DNA of 64,000 bases. It comes from Pseudomonas fluorescens. Lineage in GTDB: Bacteria > Pseudomonadota > Gammaproteobacteria > Pseudomonadales > Pseudomonadaceae. The first letter of the stretch is position 1, and each line of letters begins with the position of its first letter. The notes beneath the pieces were generated by a model. It saw nothing but the letters and a program-made list of their open reading frames with translations, was not told where the DNA came from and made no database searches. The translations under genes and the position numbers were made by a program. Shown here piece after piece: positions 57,872 through 64,000 of this stretch. The stretch lies in the NCBI RefSeq assembly GCF_001307155.1, contig NZ_CP012830.1, forward strand, positions 3,780,501-3,844,500, read 5' to 3'.

Positions 57872-60163
57872 TTAAAGCAACTCAAAGCTCTGCTGCGTCA
57901 CGTCCTCGGAATCGAGGCCGATCTGCACGTTGAACTTGCCAGGTTCTGCTGCATATTTGAGCTGGGCGTTGTAGAACTTCAGGTCGTCCTCGTCGATGGT
58001 GAAGTGGATGACTTTCTGTTCGCCGGCCTTGAGCATCACTTTCTGGAAGTTTTTCAGTTCCTTGAGCGGGCGAATCATCGAACCGACCACGTCCTGAATG
58101 TACAGCTGCACCACGGTTTCGCCGTCGCGCTTGCCGGTGTTTTTAACGGTCACGCTGGCGTCGATCTTGCCGGACTTGTTCAGCGTGGTCGACGACAGGG
58201 CCATGTCCGACAGGCTGAAGCTGGTGTAGCTCAGACCGTAGCCGAATGGAAACAGAGGACCGGTGGTGTCATCGAAATACTGCGAGGTGTAGTTGCCCGG
58301 TTTGCCAGGGGTGAATGGGCGACCGATGCTCAGGTGGTTGTAGTAGGTCGGAATCTGCCCCACCGAACGCGGGATGCTGATCGGCAGCTTGCCGGACGGG
58401 TTGTAGTCGCCGAACAGCACGTCAGCAATGGCGTTGCCGCCTTCGGTACCGGTAAACCAGGTTTCGAGAATCGCGTCAGCCTGGTCCTTCTCGTCGAGAA
58501 TGGTCAGCGGACGGCCGTTCATCAGCACCAGCACCAACGGTTTGCCGGTGGCTTTCAGGGCCTTGATCAGGTCGCGCTGGTTGGCCGGGATGTTCAGATC
58601 GGTACGGCTCGACGATTCGTGGGACATGCCACGGGATTCCCCGACTGCCGCCACCACCACATCAGCCTGCTGCGCGGCTTTCACCGCTTCGTCGATCATG
58701 ACCTGCGCCGAACGCGGGTCATTCACCACTTCCGGGGCATCGAAGTTGAGGAAGTTCAGGTAATCGAGGACTTTCTTGTCCTCAGTGATGTTGGCGCCAC
58801 GGACGTAGGTCAGCTTGGTCTGATCACCCAGGGCACGGGTCATGCCGTCGAGCAACGTGACCGACTGTTCCGGTTTACCGGCGGCAGCCCAGCTGCCCAT
58901 CATGTCGATCGGTGCCTTGGCCAGCGGGCCGACCAGAACGATTTTCGCAGTCTTCTTCAGCGGCAGGGTTTCGTTCTGGTTCTTCAGCAACACCATGCTG
59001 CGACGTGCAACGTCACGGGCCTCGGCGCGGTGCAGACGGTTTTCGGCGTAAGTGTCGGCCGGATCATCCTCGGCCTTGCCGATACGCAGGTAAGGGTCCT
59101 TGAACAGGCCCATGTCGTACTTGGCACCCAGCACTTCACGCACGGCGTTGTCGATGTCGCTTTGCTGGATCTCGCCGGACTTCAGCAGCCCTGGCAGTTC
59201 CTTGCCGTACAGGGTGTCGTTCATGCTCATGTCGATGCCGGCCTTGATCGCCAGCTTCGCCGCTTCACGCCCGTCGCGGGCCACGCCGTGCTTGATCAGC
59301 TCGAAGATCGCCCCGTGGTCGCTGACCGCCAGGCCCTTGAAGCCCCACTCCTTGCGCAGCAGGTCCTGCATCAGCCACATGTTCGCGGTGGCCGGAATGC
59401 CGTTGATCGAGTTCAGCGCAACCATCACCCCACCGGCGCCGGCATCAATCGCGGCGCGGTACGGTGGCAGGTAGTCCTGGTACATCTTCACCGGGCTCAT
59501 GTCGACGGTGTTGTAGTCGCGACCGCCTTCGACCGCACCGTACAGGGCGAAGTGTTTGACGCTGGCCATGATGCTGTCGGCCGCGCTCGGGGTCTCGCCC
59601 TGATAGGCCTTGACCATCACTTTGGCGATGCGCGAGACCAGATAAGTGTCTTCGCCGAAACCTTCGGAGGTGCGGCCCCAACGCGGGTCGCGGGAGATGT
59701 CGACCATCGGCGCGAAGGTGATGTCGAGGCTGTCGGCCGCGGCTTCCTTGGCGGCAATGCGCCCGCTACGGCCAATTGCGTCCATGTCCCAGCTCGAGGC
59801 CAGGGCCAGGGGGATAGGGAAAATGGTCCGGTGGCCGTGGATCACGTCATAGGCGAAGAACATCGGGATCTTCAACCGGCTGTGCATGGCCGCGTCCTGC
59901 ATCGGACGGTTTTCCGGGCGCGTGATCGAGTTGAAGGTGCCGCCGATGTTGCCGGCGGCGATTTCCTTGCGGATCAGCTCGCGGGGCATTTCCGGGCCGA
60001 TGCTGATCAGGCGCAATTGGCCGATCTTTTCTTCCAGGGTCATCTGCTTCATCAGGTTGCTGATGAAAGCGTCCTTGTTTTCAATCGGTGCAGGCGTTGT
60101 GTCGGCCCATACCGAGTGACTGGCCAGGCCGATGGCAAGGCCCAGCAAACACAGCTTCTTCAT
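57872..60163 (-). CDS. bglX: Periplasmic beta-glucosidase BglX (GH3)
   Basis: Secreted GH3 glycosidase of 763 residues (E. coli BglX 765). Signal peptide MKKLCLLGLAIGLASHSVWA; the start is at Met 60163, not the Met five codons earlier. The N-terminal TIM barrel has PMVDISRDPRWGRTSEGFGE and the nucleophile Asp in GLAVSDHGAIFELI; the second domain has EARDVARRSMVLLKNQNETL and NPSGKLPISIPRSVGQIP. A fibronectin-like domain ends the protein. It cleaves beta-glucosides in the periplasm and yields free glucose for uptake. It is a single gene. Confidence 0.94.
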   Translation of the reverse strand: MKKLCLLGLAIGLASHSVWADTTPAPIENKDAFISNLMKQMTLEEKIGQLRLISIGPEMPRELIRKEIAAGNIGGTFNSITRPENRPMQDAAMHSRLKIPMFFAYDVIHGHRTIFPIPLALASSWDMDAIGRSGRIAAKEAAADSLDITFAPMVDISRDPRWGRTSEGFGEDTYLVSRIAKVMVKAYQGETPSAADSIMASVKHFALYGAVEGGRDYNTVDMSPVKMYQDYLPPYRAAIDAGAGGVMVALNSINGIPATANMWLMQDLLRKEWGFKGLAVSDHGAIFELIKHGVARDGREAAKLAIKAGIDMSMNDTLYGKELPGLLKSGEIQQSDIDNAVREVLGAKYDMGLFKDPYLRIGKAEDDPADTYAENRLHRAEARDVARRSMVLLKNQNETLPLKKTAKIVLVGPLAKAPIDMMGSWAAAGKPEQSVTLLDGMTRALGDQTKLTYVRGANITEDKKVLDYLNFLNFDAPEVVNDPRSAQVMIDEAVKAAQQADVVVAAVGESRGMSHESSSRTDLNIPANQRDLIKALKATGKPLVLVLMNGRPLTILDEKDQADAILETWFTGTEGGNAIADVLFGDYNPSGKLPISIPRSVGQIPTYYNHLSIGRPFTPGKPGNYTSQYFDDTTGPLFPFGYGLSYTSFSLSDMALSSTTLNKSGKIDASVTVKNTGKRDGETVVQLYIQDVVGSMIRPLKELKNFQKVMLKAGEQKVIHFTIDEDDLKFYNAQLKYAAEPGKFNVQIGLDSEDVTQQSFELL

Positions 60164-60403
60164 GAATAGTGATCTCAAAAGCCTAAACGGACGCAGTGGT
60201 TACGCGCCGGTCAGCCAAAAATTAGGGGGCGTCTGTTGTTGTTCGACTAAATGCCGCAAACTTCTAAACTCTTTCAGCGCTGGGCATCTTTTAGCCGATT
60301 GGCCCGATGCAATCCAGTGGCGGCGGCAGATTATGCCCCAAGAGTTCGAGTTGAAGGCGCGCAGGAATATTTCCAGGGTAATGGGCAAGGGAGCATCACT
60401 CGC

Positions 60404-61012
60404 ATGAATGTACAACAGCGCTATCGTTCGGGCTGGCAAATAGCAGTATTGATGGTGCTCAGCACGGTTCTGGCCGGCTGTGGCATCAACACCATACCGA
60501 CCCTCGACGAGCAGGCCAAGGCGGCCTGGTCGCAAGTGCAGAACCAGTACCAGCGTCGCGCCGACCTGATCCCCAATCTGGTGGAAACGGTCAGGGGTTA
60601 CGCCAAACATGAAGAGGAGACCCTGACGGCGGTGGTCGAAGCGCGGGCCAAGGCGACCTCGATTCAGGTCGATGCCAGCACCCTCGACAACCCGGAAAAA
60701 CTCAAACAGTTCCAGCAGGCCCAGGATCAGCTCAGTGGCGCCCTCAGCCGTTTGATGGTGGTGTCCGAGCGTTATCCGGACCTGAAGGCCAACCAGAACT
60801 TCCTGGCGCTGCAATCGCAACTTGAAGGCACCGAAAACCGCATCGCCGTGGCGCGCCGGGATTTCATCCTGGCGGTGCAGAACTACAACACTGAACTGCG
60901 GACGTTCCCAGGCCGTTTGTGGCACAGCGTGCTGTACAGCGACCTGCCGTTGCGCGACACCTTCGAGGCCACCAGCCCGGGTGCCGACAAGGCGCCGCAA
61001 GTGAAGTTCTGA
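60404..61012 (+). CDS. LemA family protein
   Basis: A 202-residue lipoprotein: the start at Met 60404 (MNVQQRYRSGWQIAVLMVLS) with GGGAG before it gives a lipobox LAGCG (Cys 26). LDEQAKAAWSQVQNQYQRRA, DLIPNLVETVRGYAKHEEET and LEGTENRIAVARRDFILAVQNYN are LemA features, all helical. It is not the GacS/LemA sensor kinase. It is followed by two TPM-domain genes on the same strand, a common association, which suggests an envelope quality-control or protease-adaptor role. Confidence 0.92.
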   Translation: MNVQQRYRSGWQIAVLMVLSTVLAGCGINTIPTLDEQAKAAWSQVQNQYQRRADLIPNLVETVRGYAKHEEETLTAVVEARAKATSIQVDASTLDNPEKLKQFQQAQDQLSGALSRLMVVSERYPDLKANQNFLALQSQLEGTENRIAVARRDFILAVQNYNTELRTFPGRLWHSVLYSDLPLRDTFEATSPGADKAPQVKF

Positions 61013-61113
61013 TCAGCGCAGGTTCCCGGCGGGTTTTCAGTGCTGTCGGGATACCACCCCATGAATCATGAGGAAAGAGCCATGAGGCATGAGCCATTAG
61101 GGATGAGGTGCCA

Positions 61114-61866
61114 ATGCGCGTTTTGAAAATCAGCCTGGTGGTGATGCTTTGGATCTTTGCCATCACCACTCAGGCCGAGCTGAAGTTTCCGGCGCTGACC
61201 GGTCGGGTGGTGGATAACGCCCAGATGATCGAGCCTGCGGTGCGCGCGCAACTGACTCAGCAACTCCAGGCCCACGAACAGGCCACCGGCGAGCAGTTGG
61301 TGGTGGTGACGCTGCCGGACCTGCAAGGCACCAGCATCGATGATTATGGTTATCAGCTGGGGCGCTACTGGGGCATCGGTCAGAAGGGCAAGAACAACGG
61401 CGCCTTGTTGATCGTCGCTCGCGCCGAGCGCAAGCTGCGGATCGAAGTCGGGTATGGCCTGGAGGATCGGCTGACCGATGCGCAAAGTTCGGTGATCATC
61501 AATCAGGTGATCACTCCGGCGTTCAAGTCCGGCAATTTCAGCAAAGGCATCAGTGACGGCGTTGCCGCGATGCTGGTGGTACTGGGCGGCAGCCCACTGG
61601 ATGAACCGTCGACGATATATGATTCGGGCGGAGATCAGGGCAGCGACTTTATCGGGCGTCATCCGACAGTATTCGTGTTATTGGCGGTGCTGTTTATCCT
61701 GACGATTTCTATCATGCAGATGCTCGGTATCCTGCCCCGTGGCGGCGGTCGCGGAGGTTCCGGCGGGTTTGGCGGCGGAGGCTTTGGCGGCGGTTTGGGA
61801 GGGGGCGGCGGCTTCAGCGGCGGCGGGGGCAGTTTCGGGGGCGGCGGTTCGTCGGGCGGCTGGTGA
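61114..61866 (+). CDS. TPM-domain protein (YgcG-like) with glycine-rich tail
   Basis: A 250-residue exported protein. Signal peptide (LKISLVVMLWIFAITTQA|EL), then the TPM/Psb32 domain (GRVVDNAQMIEPAVRAQLTQ, GEQLVVVTLPDLQGTSIDDY, IGQKGKNNGALLIVARAERK, GYGLEDRLTDAQSSVIIN). A membrane helix (TVFVLLAVLFILTISIMQML) follows, and a Gly/Ser/Phe-rich tail of about 45 residues. The ATG at 61114 is preferred to the GTG at 61108, with GATGAGG upstream. It works next to LemA. The function in bacteria is unclear. Confidence 0.88.
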   Translation: MRVLKISLVVMLWIFAITTQAELKFPALTGRVVDNAQMIEPAVRAQLTQQLQAHEQATGEQLVVVTLPDLQGTSIDDYGYQLGRYWGIGQKGKNNGALLIVARAERKLRIEVGYGLEDRLTDAQSSVIINQVITPAFKSGNFSKGISDGVAAMLVVLGGSPLDEPSTIYDSGGDQGSDFIGRHPTVFVLLAVLFILTISIMQMLGILPRGGGRGGSGGFGGGGFGGGLGGGGGFSGGGGSFGGGGSSGGW

Positions 61867-61894
61867 TAACAATAATGAGCGAGCATTCAAAACC

Positions 61895-62512
61895 ATGGCA
61901 TTACTGACGGAACACGAACAGCGCAAAGTCGCCGAGGCCATCGCGCGTGTCGAGCGCGACACCGACGCTGAACTGGTCACCGTGCTCGCGGCCCGGGCCG
62001 ACGACTACGCGTACATCCCGCTGCTCTGGGCCAGCCTGCTGGCGTTGATCGTGCCGGGCATCGTGCACTACGTTACCGGCTGGCTGAACATGCACAGCTT
62101 GCTGCTGGTGCAGTGGGTGAGTTTTATCGTGCTGTGCCTGGTGTTTCGGATTCCGTCGATCACCACCCACCTGATCCCCCGGTCGGTGCGCCATTGGCGC
62201 GCCTCGAACCTGGCGCGTCGGCAGTTTCTGGAGCAGAACCTGCACCACACCGTCGGCGGCACCGGCGTGCTGATTTTCGTCTGTGAAGCCGAGCGCTATG
62301 TGGAGATTCTGGTGGACGAAGGGATTTCCAGGCGGCTGCCTGCCAAAAGCTGGGATCCGATCGTCGCAGCCTTCACCCGGCAGGTAAAACAGGGCCAGAC
62401 GTTGCAGGGCTTTGTCACCTGCATCGAGGCCTGTGGCGAGTTGCTCAAGGTGCATGTGCCGGTGACGCAGGCGCGCAATGAGTTACCGAACCGGTTGGTG
62501 GTGTTGGGCTGA
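61895..62512 (+). CDS. TPM-domain membrane protein
   Basis: A 205-residue protein. The N-terminal part (TEHEQRKVAEAIARVERDTD, AELVTVLAARADDY) is a TPM domain, split by two membrane helices (PLLWASLLALIVPGIVHYV, LLLVQWVSFIVLCLVF), after which the domain continues (VGGTGVLIFVCEAERYVEIL). The start at Met 61895 (MALLTEHEQRKVAE) is 28 bases after the previous stop. No signal peptide. It forms one operon with lemA and the YgcG-like gene. Confidence 0.85.
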   Translation: MALLTEHEQRKVAEAIARVERDTDAELVTVLAARADDYAYIPLLWASLLALIVPGIVHYVTGWLNMHSLLLVQWVSFIVLCLVFRIPSITTHLIPRSVRHWRASNLARRQFLEQNLHHTVGGTGVLIFVCEAERYVEILVDEGISRRLPAKSWDPIVAAFTRQVKQGQTLQGFVTCIEACGELLKVHVPVTQARNELPNRLVVLG

Positions 62513-62543
62513 AGCTGGTTCTGGGATTTAGAACCGGGAACTT

Positions 62544-62677
62544 TGTGGCGAGGGAGCTTGCTCCCGCTGGGGCGCGAAGCGGCCCTAAAACCAGTAAACA
62601 TAGGCCATCAGGTAATCGCGGTTGCCTGTCTTGCGGCTGCTTCGCAACCGAGCGGGAGCGAGCTCCCTCGCCACAGG
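62544..62677. repeat. REPIN between the TPM gene and the methyltransferase
   Basis: TGTGGCGAGGGAGCTTGCTC and GAGCGAGCTCCCTCGCCACA are inverted REPs around a centre with GCGGCTGCTTCGCAACCG. Confidence 0.9.
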
Positions 62678-62773
62678 ATGTGCACCGTTCGTAAATAACT
62701 GCGTGTCCCGACGCGCCATCCCCCCTAAAATACCGGTCATTCCCCGATCCGCACCGCCCGAGGCGCTTTCTAC

Positions 62774-63991
62774 ATGTCTGTTACCGCAACTCCCGCCAGC
62801 CTCACGCCGGATCATCACGCGCAATTTATCGACCTGCTGAGCACCAGCCTGGCGCAGAACGCCTTCATCAAACTGGTGCTGGCCAAGTACGTCGGCGCTG
62901 AAGTCGACTTGCAGCGAATCATCATCAAGCAGCTGACGGTCAAGGATCAGCCGTGCCTGTCCTTCGTCTATCGCTACAAGACGCGTGACATCACCAAGAA
63001 TTTTCCGGTCGAAGAGGGCATCGCGACGATTGCTGCGCTGTTGCCGCAGGACTTCAAGAACGCTCACCTGCTGGCGCTGACCGATGAAGCCCAGCTCGAA
63101 TACAGCAAGAAGGGCAAGAGCTCGCTGTTCAAGAGCAAGCCCCAGCAACTGCGCGAAGTGCCGTCCGCCGAGCACAACCGCGAGAAGAACCGCTTCCTCG
63201 ACCTGACCCGACCGTTCCTCGCGGATCTCGGTGTAACCAACAGCAAGCACGAGCTGATTCCGGCGATGTCGCGCAAGTGGAAGCAGATCAACAAGTTCAT
63301 CGAAGTCTTCAGCCATGCGCTGACATCTTCACCGCTGGCGCTGGATAAACCGGTACGGGTGGCGGACTTCGGTTCAGGCAAGGGCTACCTGACCTTCGCC
63401 ATTCACGATTACCTGCGCAACACCTTGCACGCCGAAGGCGTGGTCACCGGTGTCGAGTTGCGCGAAGACATGGTCACTCTGTGTAACACCGCTGCCGCGC
63501 GCCTGGAGCATCCGGGGCTGGTGTTCAAATGTGGTGATGTGCGTAGCGTGGCACCGAGCGAGCTGGACGTGATGATCGCCCTGCATGCCTGTGACATTGC
63601 CACCGACTACGCGATCCACACCGGCATCCGCTCCGGTGCGGCAATCATCATGTGCTCGCCGTGCTGCCATAAGCAGATTCGCCTGCAAATCCAGAGCCCG
63701 GCGCTGCTCAAGCCGATGCTGCAATACGGTTTGCACCTCGGTCAGCAGGCGGAAATGGTCACCGACAGCCTGCGGGCGTTGTTCCTCGAGGCCTGCGGGT
63801 ATGAAACCAAGGTCTTCGAGTTCATCTCCCTGGACCACACCAACAAGAACAAGATGATCCTGGCAGTCAAACGTGCGGAGCCGGTGGACCCGGCCCAGCT
63901 GTTGGTGAAAATCCAGGAGCTCAAGGCGTTCTACCACATCAGCGAGCATTGTCTGGAAACGCTGCTGCGAGCCGATGGGCTGCTTATTTGA
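62774..63991 (+). CDS. Class I SAM-dependent methyltransferase (Methyltransf_32 type)
   Basis: A 405-residue cytosolic protein. Motif I is VRVADFGSGKGYLTFAIHDY at about residues 195-214. The segment VMIALHACDIATDYAIHTGI and the Cys pair IMCSPCCHKQIRLQIQSP resemble the PF13679 group (human GSTCD-like). The N-terminal ~180 residues are a helical domain with lysine-rich stretches (EYSKKGKSSLFKSKPQQLRE), which may bind RNA. The target is unknown; an rRNA or tRNA methyltransferase is a fair guess. ACATG with no strong ribosome-binding site; the start was chosen from the N-terminal methionine of the frame. Confidence 0.8.
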   Translation: MSVTATPASLTPDHHAQFIDLLSTSLAQNAFIKLVLAKYVGAEVDLQRIIIKQLTVKDQPCLSFVYRYKTRDITKNFPVEEGIATIAALLPQDFKNAHLLALTDEAQLEYSKKGKSSLFKSKPQQLREVPSAEHNREKNRFLDLTRPFLADLGVTNSKHELIPAMSRKWKQINKFIEVFSHALTSSPLALDKPVRVADFGSGKGYLTFAIHDYLRNTLHAEGVVTGVELREDMVTLCNTAAARLEHPGLVFKCGDVRSVAPSELDVMIALHACDIATDYAIHTGIRSGAAIIMCSPCCHKQIRLQIQSPALLKPMLQYGLHLGQQAEMVTDSLRALFLEACGYETKVFEFISLDHTNKNKMILAVKRAEPVDPAQLLVKIQELKAFYHISEHCLETLLRADGLLI

Positions 63992-64000
63992 ACGGCTTGA

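Noticed and set aside
57794..60169. Long plus-strand frame opposite bglX (791 codons)
   Set aside because: It mirrors the bglX reading frame in high-GC DNA. Its composition (His, Val, Arg, Gly rich) matches an antisense shadow, and it has no family motif or ribosome-binding site.
61659..61886. Proline-rich minus-strand ORF
   Set aside because: It is only the complement of the glycine codons in the tail of the TPM protein.

Overview
The window is chromosomal DNA of a Pseudomonas, most likely of the P. fluorescens group. The evidence is the gene content and order (rapA near an nbdA-type MHYT gene, olsB-olsA, an emh/ttg/mex-type efflux operon with a TtgR-like operator, xenB-type reductase, protocatechuate genes) and the many REP/REPIN palindromes with the GCGAGCAAGCTCGC or GGCGAGGGGGCTTGCCCCC type core that are scattered through fluorescens-group intergenic regions.

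Layout. 1-4128: minus-strand branched-chain amino acid uptake operon livK-H-M-G (bra), cut by the window edge. 4476-8284: a DUF2288 protein, a stand-alone tubulin/FtsZ-like GTPase of 725 residues, and a beta-hydroxyacid dehydrogenase. 8175-15028: a membrane MHYT-GGDEF-EAL c-di-GMP enzyme, an MFS transporter and the RNA polymerase recycling ATPase rapA. 15208-18277: small proteins, including a 38-residue CcoM-like subunit of cbb3 oxidase behind an Anr box, a long non-coding repeat and pitA. 18654-19167: two small coupled ORFs of unknown function.

19566-30541 is a complete protocatechuate branch of the beta-ketoadipate pathway in one direction: pcaR, pcaK, pcaIJF, pcaHG, pcaT, pcaB, pcaD, pcaC. 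Protocatechuate is ring-cleaved by PcaHG, processed by PcaB, PcaC and PcaD to beta-ketoadipate, activated by PcaIJ and split by PcaF to succinyl-CoA and acetyl-CoA. PcaK, PcaT and an OprD-type porin (31650-32912) provide entry. PcaR-type sites (core CGATAATCG) lie before pcaR, before pcaI and in the porin upstream region.

33532-37565 is the most unusual part. It is a compact, apparently undescribed RiPP-type locus: an 85-residue precursor of the Os1348/nitrile-hydratase-leader clan, a hairpin, a GNAT acetyltransferase, an HExxH protein of the peptide beta-hydroxylase type, and a single 664-residue protein that fuses an MNIO (DUF692) domain to a SagB-type flavin dehydrogenase. It lies in lower-GC DNA between the porin and the efflux operon. 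On its right are REP-like direct repeats, a DUF6124 gene and an intact IS1182-family element that has landed inside one of the repeats.

40465-47150: emhCBA efflux operon and divergent emhR. 47341-47988: low-GC orphan gene. 48347-50916: xenB-type reductase, MFS exporter and ArsR regulator in one operon. 51071-57700: envelope and lipid genes (acpH, olsA, olsB, an acyl-CoA dehydrogenase-like protein, a serine hydrolase, YceI, a ClsB-type cardiolipin synthase). 57872-63991: periplasmic beta-glucosidase bglX, lemA with two TPM-domain genes, and a methyltransferase. No rRNA, tRNA or CRISPR was seen.
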